NCBI GenBank assembly: GCA_023213395.1
Contig: CM041465.1
Coordinates: 116,195,741 to 116,259,740 of the forward strand
Length of the DNA: 64,000 bases
Reading direction: 5' to 3'
Origin: Cycas panzhihuaensis
Lineage: Eukaryota > Cycadophyta
A program made the position numbers and the translations under genes. Below are positions 32,299 through 44,713 of this stretch, one piece after another (position 1 is the first letter of the stretch; the number at the start of each line of letters is the position of its first letter). The notes below the pieces were generated by a model. That model saw only the letters and a program-made list of their open reading frames with translations, made no database searches and was not told the origin of the DNA.

Positions 32299-35200
32299 TA
32301 GTAGAATTGTGCCTATGGGATGGTAACCATACTTAGTTAGGATTAGATCAATTAACGAAGAGTTTCAAAATCTAGGGTCAATCCAGCAAGTGAAAGAGAT
32401 CACTCGCATAGGGCATCTGCATGTCAGAACGTAAGTTCGGGACTAGTGAATGGCGCACAACTCCCACTTAGGTAGCTCAGCTTTGGATTTGAGGGTGGAA
32501 GGAGTGAGGGATATCCTCGGTTTCTTGAGTAACCTTAAGGGATATGTCCTCCTGCCCTTGGATGGTCAAAGGAGGGAGGTAAAGGCAAGCAAGGGAACAA
32601 CTCCCCATGTGGAATAAAAGAGGTATGAGAGAGTTATACCCAAGTAAGGAAGAGGAATGATGCACACTCATAACGGGGTAGTCAGATGACCAACCCCCGA
32701 GCGGGACCAACCTAGAGGGTATGCTAGGGGTGCCTAGCTAAAGTAGGTGTGATAAAAACTAAGGGGGGTGGCCTAAAGGGAAGACCTTCCTTAGGTCATT
32801 ATACCCAAAGCAAACTCCAGGATATGAGGTAACGATAAAAAAGGGGTTTCAACCGTTCTTTGTGTAAGGGGTTGAACTTTTGTATATTGTGGTGAAGTGA
32901 CAAATGAGTTGTTACGTTTATTGTAAATTGGAAGCAAAAACTATAAAATGAATATGCTCTCGTTCATTCTGTAATGTAAGATCCTCACTCTCCTTTACAT
33001 TTTCTAATGAAGGAAACATAAATGAAGAGGCTAGCCAAACGGTCACAAATGTACATGTATGGGGTGTAAGGCCAAACAGAGGTATGTGCAATCAAGTAAG
33101 GAAGTGAGTGAATGATATTCCTACTTCATGAACTTTCTTAGATAAGTAAATAAAGAAAACATATACAAATGATAGATGCGAGTTTATTCCTTTTCCCTTT
33201 TCCCTTTATGCTCTATGCATGTAAGCAAGTAGACCTTAAACAAGAGAAAAAAAAAAAAAATAGCGAGAGAAGAGTAGTAGTGCACCTAGAAGATCGTGCA
33301 GTCGAATGAATGTATTTCCTCATGATGCACTTGCTTTCCTCTTCCTTGTTCCCAAATGTAAGCGGTGTAATGCGGTGATGTTGGGGGCTTCCTTACCTTC
33401 CCCAAGATATAAAGGAAAAGGGCAAAAAAGGAAAAAAGGAAGAACTATGCAAGAAGATTAGAAAGTGACAAGGGAGGGAAGAAGAAGAACATACCCAGGT
33501 TGATGTGCTCCTTTCCTCCTCCGCACGCGGCATGGTGAGAACCTACAGTCAAATAGTATTTCCCTTTCCTAAGGGGTTGCTAGGGAACAAAATATGTATG
33601 TATCCAAAGTTCATAAAATGATACAAGCAAAGTACTCTAGTCAAGATAGACTTTTATTCAAGAAACAATTTCCAACTTCCTCTATGCAAATAAGACAAGA
33701 AAAATAAATATGGACAATTAGCCTTGGAATGACTAACCCTTTAAGTCACACACCTCCATTCTATCCAAGCACTTAAACAACAGATCAAGATAGTATAGTG
33801 GCAACTAAAAGTACGAACAACAGGCTATAAAAAGGTTGTAAATGCTATTGATGTTGCAAAAGGTTACAATGCACAACTTCTGCAACCCAAAGTTAATCTA
33901 ACACCCAAAGGATAGGTGGAGTATGATTAGAGGCTAGAAATTCTACCCTTGTAAGGTGCACGAGGTTGGAGCAAGTGCAACAATAGGCTATGTATGCTAC
34001 TACTAGCGGTGGCCTCTCTTCCAGAAGCTATTTAGCAGTCCAAGGGAAGCACAAAGGAGGAAGAGGAAAAGGGGAGAAGGGGATTGCCTTTGAAGAGAAG
34101 GCCTTGTTAGGTTGTGGAACCCACCTAAGTTCCTTTCTTTCACCCTTTTGGGACCTCTCCTTCACTGCCTCCTTGGAGAAACCGGGGAAGAGTAGGAAGC
34201 TATGGAGGATAGACTAGAAAAAAATGGAGAGGATACCTCTTGTGCACAATGGAAAACTGAGAAAATAGGGAGTATATATGGTATTTCAATAACTTTTAAG
34301 GAACTTAAAAGGAATAAAATGAAATAAGAATGGAATAATACCTTCTGTAGGTGAATTAGGAACATATCTGCCTAAGAAATGGCAGAGGAAGGCAACCCTA
34401 TAAGGTTTGTAGGCAAAACCCTATGGAGGCTATGAAACCTGAAGAGATAAACTTGATGGAGTATTATGCTTGTGCTTGGAGGTGAGCCTTGGAGCATGTC
34501 TTACTTGAGGAAGCCTTATCTCAGGCATGCTACCATAGATCTAAGCTATAGGGGATTGGTCTCAGGCTAGAACATAGGTATGTCAAGTGTTACAGGATGC
34601 TTCTGCAAGAGATGCTAGGAGAGTTGAGTGAAAGAGAGTGGAAGAGGAAGAAATGAGGGTCTTTTTTGGGTTTTAAACTTAACCCTATCTTAATTAAATG
34701 ATTAGGGTTTGGTTGGGGCCAAGAATACAACTTAGCTATGTCGTAATTTCATAATAAATGCAAAATTTATAATAGAGGATTTAAAAAAAATGAAGTGTGA
34801 TAGTCACCCCATGGTAAACTTCACGATACTACAAAGTTCACAATGGTACCATGATCTTCATCATGATGCAATAATAGATAAACATAAATAAAAGAAAAAA
34901 GGGTTAGGAGGTCAAGAAGAGAGGTACCCTAGGCCTAGGGGGCATGGCCCTCTGTCCAGGTGGCTGGGGATAGTCATGGGATCAAAGAGACCCATGCTAG
35001 GTGAAGTACTAAAAGACCTAAAACTCCCAAAAGGTCAATAAATAAATGAACATATACCATTGACACCTAGGCAAGGTGCTATGGGTTGAGGTATAGCAGT
35101 AGGGTTGTGAATAGGTCACAAGGGCTAAATGGTACTAGAGACAATGTTGATATATATAAGAGGGTTACTGAGTGCCATTTGGGATCAATATCCCTAGATT

Positions 35201-35401
35201 GTCATAGGCTGACATGATGTTATATAGCATGATCAAGCAACTGATACGTAATGGTCGTGTAAACAAACCAATTAATCATGCAATGAAAACAAAGAGATGC
35301 TTTAATTTACTTTTCTGAAATTGACCAAGGCAAAGGATAAAAGAGTTACTACACTTACCTGAGTCAACTCATCCAAACCCATTCCCGGTAGCCAGGAAAC
35401 A
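32299..35401 (-). repeat. 5' LTR of element E (subfamily 3)
   Basis: The LTR is about 3103 bp and reads TGTTTCCTGGCTACC from 35401 on the minus strand. The terminal hairpin is at 35382-35398, the CAGGTAAGTG motif at about 35353-35372 and GGGGAAGGTAAGG at 33388-33406. A palindrome remnant TTTCATAATAAATGC lies near 34747, and GGTACC-type repeats at 34812-34862. There is a 15-base A run at about 33248. I see no coding region in it. Confidence 0.85.
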
Positions 35402-36807
35402 ACCTCTAAATCATTAACAGAAAGTCAAAGAAAGGGATGGTGGTTGCCGAACAACTCGCCAATACCCTTATCCTGAACCCTTTTAACATTCCCATTGATG
35501 ATTCTTTGCCTGACGAGCCCATCTTAGCTATTTAGGATTCTTTCCCTCATCCACTCACTAACAGTGAGTGGTATGGGGACATTGTATAATACCTTGCCCA
35601 ACAGCAGTACTGTCCCAAAGGTAGCGACAAATTTAGGTCACGTATTTGGGCTATTGCTAGGCAGTACTTCCTTATGGGTGAGGTATTATACAAGAGATCC
35701 TTTGATGGGATCCTTCTCCACTGCATCAGCCCCAACGAAGCAGACCAAATACTTCGTGAATAGCACAACGACATTTGCTGGGGTCATTTTGCAGGCCAAT
35801 CCATGGCCCAATGGATCCTTCGCATGGGGTACTATTGGCCATCCCTCTTTAAGGATGCCCACGCTTGCACCCTAAGATGTTGGCAGTGCCAAGAGCATTC
35901 CAACATCACCCACTTACCTTCTAAGGCCCTTCATTCTATCATATCTCCATGGCCCTTCTCCCAATAGGGGTTAGACCTTATTGGAGCCATATCCCCACCT
36001 TCTTTATTAGAGCACAAGTTCATCTTGACTACGATGGACTACTTCACTAAATGGGCTGAAGCAATCCCTCTCTCCTCTACCCCTGGTAAGATGATAGCCA
36101 CCTTCATCTACCAGCACATCATTTATCATTTTGGAGTCCCCAACGTCCTTATCATGGACAACAAAAATCCTTTCTATAATAAGGAGATAGATGATCTTTG
36201 TAAGAAATTTAAAATTTCTCACAAAACCTCCTGTCCCTATTACCCTCATGCCAATGGCCAAGTTGAGTCATTTAACAAAACCCTTATAAACATCTCAAAG
36301 AAAACTGTTGTCCAATCTTAAAAAGATTGGCATCTTTAGCTCCCTTTTACTCTATGGGTATATCACACATCTATCCACACAGCTACGGGAATAACCCCGT
36401 TCTCCCTGGTATATAGAACATAGGTGGTTCTCCCATTGGAAGTCGAGATCCCTTCCTTACGAGTTTTACTTCGGGGTCTTGCTGATGAGGAGTCTCTCCG
36501 TCAGGCTCATCTCTTAGACCTCGAAGCTTTAGATGAGAGACACTTGATTGCTTACCAAGCAAACCTTGCTTCTAAGGCTAGGGCATGAAGGATGTATAAC
36601 AAGCACCTCCGCCCTCACCCTTTACATCCTGGGGACAATGTCCTTAAATTGGAGTATCTCCATGATTGCTTATCCAAGTTTGGACCTAAATGGGTTGGCC
36701 CCTTCATCATTCTCAAGAGCCTCGATAATGATGTTTATAGGATTGTAAGCTTGGAGGGTCTTGAGTTTAAGAAAGCTATCAGTGGAAAGTTCTTAAAGAA
36801 ATTTTAA
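35402..36807 (+). pseudogene. Integrase pseudogene of element H
   Basis: Integrase inserts element cDNA into the genome. The N-terminal zinc region is visible as WHNDICWGHF ... CWQCQEHS (HHCC type, about 35760-35910). The core at 36025-36321 keeps all three acidic residues: Asp in MDYFTKWAEA, Asp in LIMDNKNPF, Glu in NGQVESFNKT. The C-terminal part KWVGPFIILKSLDNDVYRIV is at 36592-36807 and ends FLKKF-stop. There is no chromodomain. Stops lie between the open blocks (for example near 35966 and 36321). RNase H/INT linker sequence is at the very start. Confidence 0.85.
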
Positions 36808-37589
36808 GTGTGATTATCCCTATCCCTACATAAGTTAGGCACACATATGTTCCTTTTTTCTTATGCTTTGAAATAAGCCTAAATTATCACCCTAAGCGCG
36901 TCCCTATTCCTCTTAATCACAGGTGAAGTAGCGGCTTGGGGTGACCTTTCGTACTCCTTCTAGGTTCCTCCTATGGCACCTTTTGGTTCCCCTTCCTTGG
37001 GGGACTTTCCCTCCTAATTGGGCATGTGGTCCCTATCTCTCCTGAGCCTAGAAGCACTCCCTAAGTAGGATGGTATGATTGAGTATCGTTACTCCCTCTC
37101 TTGCTAGCACTTCCTTTGCATACCTCATTATGATCCTAAGATGGATGTGTATGGCTCCCCATCTCCTAGCCCCACATGTATCTATTGCCTATGCTCATGG
37201 TGATCATGTGTGCCTACTAAGAGTATGGACCTACATGAAAGGAAGTGTGTGCATAACTCAAACGATCTTGCAACACTAGTCATATAATAATCAACTCCAA
37301 ATCATCATGGTCTATAGCTCCTTGTGCACCTATGCACCCATACATATATATATACAAATACACAACCAAAAACAACGAAATACACTATCACAACATCATC
37401 ATTATACACCAAATGGGGTACCAATGGCCTTGTCTATATATATAAAAACCATAATATATCATATCATACAAATGGTATGGTACATCATCCGCAGGAAGCC
37501 AGAATCCTTGTAGGGAGGAGTACAATCATGTGGTAACATATGGTGACTTCCTGGAGGTCCAGTGCTTTCCCAATCAATCAAAACTAATC
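36808..37589 (+). other. Proximal 3' untranslated region of element H
   Basis: This is non-coding and co-linear with F 51223-51998. It contains a TATATATA-rich stretch (37341-37352, 37435-37444) and the blocks TACATCATCCGCAGGAAGCC and GACTTCCTGGAGGTCCAGTG, also found in inverted orientation in B and D. Confidence 0.75.
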
Positions 37590-39501
37590 CTACCCTACTC
37601 TCTGGTGCTTCTCTGCATATGGAGTGTCATCTCCTAGTCACTGAGATCCCTCCCCATGAGATCACATGCCTCCTAGGCTCCTCCTTCACCACAGGGAGCT
37701 CCCTGCCTTGCTCCCCTAATCTTGTGGCCTCCTCGGGGTAGCCATTGGTGTCTGTGTTTGGGTCCTACTCTGTGATGATCTTGATGTAACCTATTCCACC
37801 AACTGATCGTATCTCCCCTGGAGATGATCCCTCTCTTTCTCTACCCATTGAAGTCTCTCCTCCACTCCTCATAGTTGCTCCTCTAACACAACAACTCTGA
37901 CGTGGCTCTCTGTGTCTCCACCTGCTCTAGCACCCAGAGCCCTCAACACTTGGACTTGCCTACGTAGGTTATCCCTCTCTGCGTAGGTCCCATCTGGCTC
38001 TCCTTATAGTTGTCCCATCCTCACCTGGTGCTCCTGGGACTCTGCTACCTAGATGTCCCTAGCCCTAGTCAATGGGGTAAATGTCACTATGTGTACCCCC
38101 ACTGATCGTGGCTCCCCTCCTATCTGGATGGGAGATTTTCCCTCTGCGTAGGCCTAGGGGAATATCTCCTGAACTATTACCTCGATCAAGCTCCCCATCT
38201 CCACTACTCCTACCAAGTCGAACGTGACACACATCAATCCTCTTATCTATGTGCACATTAAACACTCAAAACTAAATCAAAAGCAAACTAACCAAATACC
38301 TGATTGTTAAAGGATAGGAGGAAAAGGTAGTGTCTCACCTACTGGGATAATTGAGTCCTCCACTTTGGTGATTATTACCTCCTTGAGACCTCCCTCGGCT
38401 ATTGGTACCTCCTCCTCCTCTGGTACCACCTCGCTAACTGCCTAGCCTGCTGGTGCATCTCCTCCCTCCTCTGCCACTACCTCTACTGCCGATGCTGCTA
38501 CCTAGGCTCTCTTGACCACCCTCAGTCTCCAAAATGGTATGTGAGATGGCTTGCCTCACCTCCTGCGGTCCCTAATGGGCTTGCCTCACTACAATTGCTC
38601 ATGATGGGCCTACCCCATTGCCTCCATCATTACCATCATTATCATCATTACCTCCAGGACCACCTCTTGCCTCATCATCAATATCCCACCTCACCCCTTT
38701 GTATGGGTCTATCATGTAGTTTGCCATAGTGAGGAGGTTCAGTGATATCACCTCCATTGAGCGTCAAACGTGTGCCTAATCCTCGGTGCCTCTAAATTGA
38801 GTCTGCCACTTGTGTACCATGGGAGCCCATGATGAGATATGATGTGGCCCTCCCGTTAATGCTACAACTCTAAAATGGTAAAAAAACTAGCACTGCAGTA
38901 GTGTACTATAAGAGAAACCTCCTCTCCTTATCGCTTTGATAGTGTCTAACCGGATAATCATGTTTGTTGCTATCAGGGTGGCCCAATCCACACTTTCCCT
39001 AGCCTCACATCGCCTCACTGTCTCCATCTAGCCATCGGGGATATCTCTATAGTTTTATTTTTAGGAAATTTGGAATAGAATATCTAATGTGGTTAACTTC
39101 CTCACCCGAGGAATCTGTGACATGGCCATGCTCTATACCAGTATCCCACGCCTCTCCCACTTATCCTAGAGTATGAAGAACATGGCTGCCTCCCTATGCA
39201 TGGTGTCATTGCTAGGAAACACCCCTAGTGACATTGGTGCTCCTCCTGCGGGTATGCCAAGGATCCTCTGGATATCCCCTGGTGTGATGGTAATATCCTC
39301 TACCTGGGGGAGGTGGAATACATACTGCCTATGATCCCAATGGGCTATGATGTCTACCAAAAGATGTTATTCTAAGGTGTACTGCAGCATTCTAATAACC
39401 TTCAATAAACCACATCTCCCTAGGATCTATTGATCCCCCCGAGTCAACATCTCTATGAAGCTCATCATCACTACTTTGATGTTTTCACAGTTGTCCACCA
39501 T
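37590..39501 (-). pseudogene. Antisense extra gene of element H: plant-mobile-domain-like and coiled-coil protein, with a 129-nt candidate intron
   Basis: The gene runs opposite to the element, from ATG at 39501 (MVDNCEN) to TAG at 37590-37592. Exon 1 carries a mobile-domain-like segment: WDHRQYVFHLPQVEDITITP, GDIQRILGIPAGGAP, then further homology down to an acidic Gly/Asp/Asn segment near 38630-38690. Donor GTGAGACA is at 38338 and acceptor TTGGTAG at 38210. Splicing keeps the frame (IIPVG to VVEMGS). Exon 2 encodes coiled-coil-like segments (LEEQL, VEERLQWVEKERDHLQGRYD) and a Ser/Arg/Thr tail. About ten in-frame stops and one frame change near 38560 make it a pseudogene. Antisense extra ORFs with a transposon-associated domain are known in Tat elements; the domain name here is by eye. 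Confidence 0.7.
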
Positions 39502-40763
39502 GATAATCGCTTACTAAACACCCAATAATTAGTCAGAATACTCCTATGACTATCTGCCTACCCTCAAGTTGCCTCTTCCCTTCTCTAGGTTAGGTCTTTC
39601 ATCCCCTTGGGTCAATTTCCTCCTTTTTTCTATTTACAGTATGTTCCCCATGCCAAACTCTGTGGTACCACATAGTTTAGCAGGGGCCCCACTAAGTTTT
39701 TAGCTCAGCAGCCCTACGACAAACTTTGCGGCACCACGATTTTTGTTGCGGGGCTAGTATCACCCCCTATACAAGGGGGGTTATACCTAAAAATCCCAAA
39801 AATTTTACCCAAGTGAGCCACACTCAGGCCCATTAGGACCAAGGCTACCTAATGCCCTGGTCCTCCCTCTCTCTGAGCCCAAATCGGGCTCCAGAGGATC
39901 CTAATTCTCCCTTAAGGGGCCAAAAATCACTTAATAAAAACATGAAATGATATTTATTTTAATTAGCAAAATGAGATGGCTATGGGATGATCCACTCATC
40001 GGATCTGGCCTTACTACCACCATCTCGTCTCCCTAGTCCTAACGGTTGTCTCCTCGCATCAATCTAATAGTCCAATCTCCCTCTGCATGCCTCTAAAGTT
40101 GGGCAGCACTCTATTGCATAAGGAAAATGGCTCCAAATTGATCATGAGCATGTGAAAATGAATCCTATTTTCGCCGAGTTTTCCTTATATAGGTGGGGGG
40201 CCTGATAGGCACCTTCTCCTTTTACTTACCGCGATAGCCCTTGGGATTGTCTCTCTCCCCTCATTACCTTTGCCTTCTGGGTCTGTCTCCCATTTTGCCC
40301 CCATGTCCCTCTTTTCTTTTCTCTCTTCAAGCACATTTATGATGAGCCCTTCAATTCATGTGAGGCCCCTTCTACCTTGATTTTTGTACCATCTTTGAAT
40401 ATATCCATGTTTATACTAATTTGACTCATCTCGCCATCCTAAACCCAGTTCCACTGCCTATTCATGCCTTTAGGGCTTCCAAAGAAAGTGGCCCCACATC
40501 TGGGACTATGTTTTGCTTCCTTCTCCAACCTTTGGGACCCTAGAGGGGCCTTTTCACCATCGTCTCCTTCCTATCCACTGGGTATGTCTACTTGTCCCTG
40601 GGTAGCCTCATCTTTCAGTCCTCCTATTTCTTATGGCCTTTGTCCATAGCCACTTGAGTCCCTTAAGATTGTTTCACCCTGTTGAGTTCTTTTTTCACTC
40701 ATCAACCTTATCGTCACTCTTTTTTCTTGTTCACCTTATTGAGGTCTCCATCTTTTCTATCAT
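39502..40763 (+). other. Distal 3' region of element H between antisense gene and aRNH
   Basis: This is non-coding. It could hold the promoter of the antisense gene. It contains an inverted repeat around GGTACCACATAGTTTA (about 39663-39679) and ACAAACTTTGCGGCACCA (about 39719-39736), then a stretch conserved in F up to 54862. Beyond about 40410 there is no F counterpart because G interrupts F there. Confidence 0.65.
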
Positions 40764-41140
40764 GACATTACTCATCTTCACCAACGATGGAAACCACACT
40801 AACCCATGCCTTTTCACTACTGTGTGGATCCTCCGTGACCCCTTTGAGTATGAATACATGCATTCTAAAGTTTTTCTCCTCAAAGTCACCAATAACGAAG
40901 CTGAATACATGGCCGTTATTAAAACTCTTATCAATGTGCTCCATCTCACCCAAGTCTAGTAGGTGTGTTGCCCATGCCTGAAGGCCTTTGCCCTCAACCG
41001 CTAGGCCTCTTTTGGCATGTTTCTCTTCTATTAACATCTGTCATATCCCCTAAGATCGCAACATTGAGGCAGATAACCTTGTCATCTTATCCTCGAGCAT
41101 TGCCTCCCTCTCCTCAATGGTCCCCCTTAAGAAACTTGTT
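40764..41140 (+). pseudogene. aRNH domain of element H (decayed)
   Basis: It begins MTLLIFTNDGNHTNPC, where the first catalytic Asp of IFTDGG has changed to Asn. TNNEAEYMAVIKTL with the Glu is intact at about 40890-40930. The part with the second Asp (LLCDSQVV in B) appears to be missing, because ALHFHHGP-like sequence passes directly to HLTQV. EADNLV-type sequence follows at about 41065-41085. Stops lie after HLTQV. It is clearly inactive. Confidence 0.75.
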
Positions 41141-41537
41141 CAGTCGCCCAGGTGCCCAAGTTTCAGGTCATCCCTTCTTTCATATTGTAATCTATTCATA
41201 CCTCAGAAAGCTGGCTGCTAATGAGGTTAAACTATGATGACCACCAAGTTTGTTTTCTTCACCCTACCATCTGTGCCACCCCTGGTACAGAACCCTTATT
41301 ATTCTAATTCTCTCATATACATCATTTTCACAACAATTTGTTTGATTATGGTTATGATTACTACCATTAGTTGTTGTATTTATATGATAGGGGTATTCCC
41401 CCCATTTGCTTTTTCTACCTGTCAGCTTCAGAGCAATATGTAGGTAGCCCCTATATTGTCTCTCCCTTGTCTCTTTGTCCATGTATCCTACCACGATACT
41501 TGCCATCATCCTTGGCTCATACCACTGTTATATTTGT

Positions 41538-41576
<39 letters not shown>

Positions 41577-41640
41577 TGTTAATATTTTTGTTGCTAGCAT
41601 TCGCCATTGTATTATGCTTCCGAGCAGTGAGGCTCTACAC
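41141..41640 (+). other. 3' untranslated end of element H
   Basis: This is non-coding. It holds the TA microsatellite at about 41539-41576 and the block GCAGTGAGGCTCTACACC next to the PPT, conserved with B and D. Confidence 0.65.
41539..41576. repeat. (TA)n microsatellite, about 19 units
   Basis: This is an uninterrupted TA run 75 bases before the LTR of H. Shorter versions at the same place in B (4605-4625) and D (about 18781-18796) show it is an inherited part of the element. Confidence 0.9.
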
Positions 41641-41651
41641 CAAGGGAGTAG
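41641..41651 (+). other. Polypurine tract of element H
   Basis: CAAGGGAGTAG directly before the LTR TGTTTCC, matching B's CAAGGGGGTAG. Confidence 0.75.
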
Positions 41652-44600
41652 TGTTTCCTGGCTACTAGGAATGGAAATAGATAGGTCGACTAAGGTAGGT
41701 ATAGGTACGCTTCTATCTCTCACCTCCATCAGTTCTACTAGAGGTGGATTGAAGCATTTTTACATTATATGATTGCCTAGTTTATTGAGTGATCACTATA
41801 CATTTGCTACTTGATCATGTTGTATTATACCATTTTAGCCTATGATGATCTAGAGTTACATATCCCATGGCAACCCCCAACCCTCCTTTGTGTCTCCATA
41901 ATGTCCCCAAGTACCTTTGGGCCTCTGTAGCCCAGCCCCATTACTTGTAGATGCGTCATGACCCGTGGCACCTCACCTAGGCCTAGTTGGTATTTTCCAC
42001 CTATTTATCGACTTTTCTTGGGAATATTTCACCTTTAGTACCTATTTGTTGTAGGCTTTCCTAAGCTCCACAACCCTTTCCTGCCACTTAGACATAGTAT
42101 CATACCCCTTAGGCCCAAAGTACTCCCAATTTTGGGCTCCCAACCTTCTCTTTCTTTTATTTTTGCCTATGTTCTGCCACACCATGTTAAAGATCATGGT
42201 ATCACTGCAAACTTTGCAGTACCATGAAGTTTACCTTGGTGCGACTATTATATTTTATATATTTTAAATCTATCGTGGCTGATTTCATATTTATTATGAA
42301 ATTGCTACGTGGAAAAGATGTATTTCTATCCCAAGACAAACCCTAATCACTTGATTGAGCTAAGGTTGGATATAAAAACCTAAAAACAATATCATTTCAG
42401 TCTCTTCTTACTCTTTTATACTCAACTCTCCTAGTACTCCTTCAGAAAAATGCCCTGCAATAAGGATAGGGCCTGCTCCACATGGCTAGCAAAGGGAAGG
42501 ACACATTCCAAGTGCTTCATCAAGTCTAGATCCACTCTCTTCACTCTAATCTCCTTCTGACTTATTGCTCTTTTGTGGTTTTAACTACAAACCCTATAGG
42601 GTTGGTCTCTCTCCCCTATTTTACTGGTAGATTTGCCTTTGATCTACCCATAGTAGGTATTCTCGAGCCAATGTTTTGTCCTTCTTTTGCTTTAAGCAAT
42701 ATAAACATCATTTGTTATCACTTTTAGAGCATTTTTCCTTCAGTTTTTACTATAAGTGGGAGGCAAACCCTCCCCATCTTGCTTATCTCTTTTTTTTTTC
42801 CTCTCAGATCTTTCCTGGTTACTGCAAGGGGGCAGTGAAGAAGAGATCTTCATAGAGAGTGAAAGGAACAAAGGTAGGGTTCTGCACCTAACAGGCTTTC
42901 TCCTCAAGGGCAACCCACTTCTCTCCTTATCTCTTCTTCCTCAGTGCTTTCCTTGAGCTCCCAAATGGCCATTGGAAAGAAGACCACTAATGGAAGCGAT
43001 ATAGGCAGCCCCTTGATGTGCTCACGATCAGCTTCATAGGTCCTACATGAGGGATTCCAACCCTCCATTCCATAGCTTCTTGTGCCTTTTACCTTAACCC
43101 TATCAAGGTTGCAATAGTTTCACATTGCAACTTTTACAACATTAGCAACATTTTCTTCCACTCTCCCACTTGCATCTCAAGGGTTTCTTGCATACACCTT
43201 GCCTCATCTTCTCTGGTACTTGGATAGCGTGGAGCACACCTGATCTGAAGGGTTAGCCATTTCAAGGCTATCCATCCTCCTTCTCTCTTTATCCCCCTTC
43301 TTCTTATGTTGTTTACTAAATGATATAAAAGGAACGAGAAGTGATGTTATGGCAAGGGACATTCCTTTTGGTTAAAAATTGTGAGTCCTATTATTCATTT
43401 TATTTTCCCACGTATGCTTGGCATCCCTTAGGAAAGGGTAAATTTGGTTTGATTTGTAGGTCACCTTGTTGTGGGTGGAGAGCGAAGGGGATCTAGCTCC
43501 AGGTATGCCCTCATCCTTCTAACTGGTACTTCTTTTGATCTTAAATCGTAAGTTAAAGTTGTATTTTCTTTTATATTTTCTTGCATTGCTTTCCTTACCA
43601 TTTATTTTCCTTTAACTTGGGGGAAGGTAAGGGGAACCCCTCCTTTCTTCACGAGCACCATCCTGCACCGTCTATGGTTAGAGAAAGATGAGGGTGACAA
43701 GCATAACAAGGACAATGCTACTTTAGCCATCACATTCTAGGTATGCCTTAGGCTTTCCTTGTTTCCTTTTCTTTCCTCTCTTTTTCCTCCTTCACCCATA
43801 CATTATTTGAAAAAAGAATAGAAGAAGAACTAGTTTTGGTCATTTACTGTCAATTAGTTTGCTCGCTTTCATAGAAAAGTACATGTAGTAAGAATCCTAC
43901 ATATTTGCATGATCATCTCATTGCATTGCTTAGTAAACTTACATCTTTTGCATATGCTTTGCATCATATTACTATCATTTGTATCCTTCCTTTCTTTTCT
44001 GCTTTTGCATTCAAAAGGTAAAGAGAGTGAGGTCATACGTGCGAATAAATAAGAGTGAGTCTTGCATTATCTTATTACTTTAAAAAGTTACCTCTTTACA
44101 TATAAGGACACACCGTTACATACACTATACTATTTTTTTTACAACCTGTAAATACAAATATTGAGATGTTCCTTATTTGATCCTTATTCCTAAGATCTTC
44201 TTAGGTCTAGCACCTTGAGGGTGCCCCCTTTCAAAGGTTGCTTTCTTGGTCCTCCCTACTCAGTTTGACTAAACCACTCAGGTATTGTCATTTAGGCTGA
44301 TACCTAACTTGTGAGATTAGCCTTTTTCTTCATCTCCTATATGCATGTGCCATCCTTCTCCTCTACTAAAGCCATTGCTCCCCCCCCCCCTCTCTCTCTC
44401 TCTCTCTCCTCCTTCCTTCAACCATCCAAGGATAGGAGGGCCTCTTGTGAGGTCACTCGGGAAGCTGAACATATCCCTCACTTGCCTATCACTCTAAACT
44501 GAAGTAGAGTCATCTTGAAGTAGTTTGCACACCATTTGTGGGTCCTGAACCTATATTCTGATGCATGGACACCCTTTGTGGGTTTTGCTTTTACTTCTTA

Positions 44601-44694
44601 TCTTAGGTTTCTTTCCACCATAATTTGATAGTTCATCTTGGACTCATCTAAGCGCAGTTACCCCCCCCGCCACCCCTCCAAAGGTGCAATTCCA
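41652..44694 (+). repeat. LTR shared by elements H (3') and F (5'), subfamily 3
   Basis: The LTR is 3043 bp, from TGTTTCCTGGCTACTAGG to the CA at 44694. It contains an imperfect terminal hairpin (41654-41670) and the hairpin CATGGTATCACTGCAAA / TTTGCAGTACCATG at about 42195-42226. It also has TTTCATATTTATTATGAAA (42283-42301), a possible TATA box (42371), GGGGGAAGGTAAGG (43619-43632) and a C10-(TC)n run at 44379-44408. No coding sequence was found. Confidence 0.85.
42371..42378 (+). promoter_or_regulatory. Possible TATA box of the H/F LTR
   Basis: TATAAAAA lies in the sequence GGTTGGATATAAAAACC, followed about 30 bases on by a pyrimidine-rich stretch suitable for initiation. The position, about 720 bases into a 3-kb LTR, fits a U3/R boundary. 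Only weakly matching sequence is found at the equivalent place in E, so this is tentative. Confidence 0.3.
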
Positions 44695-44695
44695 C

Positions 44696-44713
44696 TGGCA
44701 ACCATATTGGGGA
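44696..44713 (+). other. Primer binding site of element F
   Basis: TGGCAACCATATTGGGGA, one base after the LTR. It differs from the G site by two transitions. Confidence 0.75.

Larger units (their letters stand above)
29557..35401 (-). mobile_element. Element E: Tat-type element, 5' half (LTR, PBS, gag, start of pro)
   Basis: It has a 5' LTR (32299-35401), PBS, gag and the first part of protease, ending where copia K inserted. The U3 end at 35401 abuts integrase-side pol of H at 35402, so E inserted into H pol in opposite orientation. Its LTR is subfamily 3, like that of H/F. Confidence 0.85.
35402..41651 (+). mobile_element. Element H: Tat-type element, 3' half of the internal region
   Basis: H begins within pol at 35402 because E interrupts it. 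Order: integrase (to 36807), proximal 3' UTR, antisense gene (37590-39501), aRNH (40764-41140), TA run, PPT and LTR (41652-44694). It is co-linear with F from about 49808 onward at an offset near 14.4 kb, so H and F form a tandem joined by one LTR. Confidence 0.85.

Noticed and set aside
38541-38729. Plus-strand His/Leu-rich frame in the 3' region of H.
   Set aside because: It is the complement of the acidic Gly/Asp stretch of the antisense gene.
41371-41772. 133-codon frame spanning the TA microsatellite and LTR start of H.
   Set aside because: A dinucleotide run cannot give stops in some frames. The frame crosses the PPT and LTR boundary, and no homologous frame exists in B or D.
44305-44420. 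Possible gene or functional signal around the C10-(TC)n run in the H/F LTR.
   Set aside because: A simple-sequence slip product; it is absent from the E LTR.
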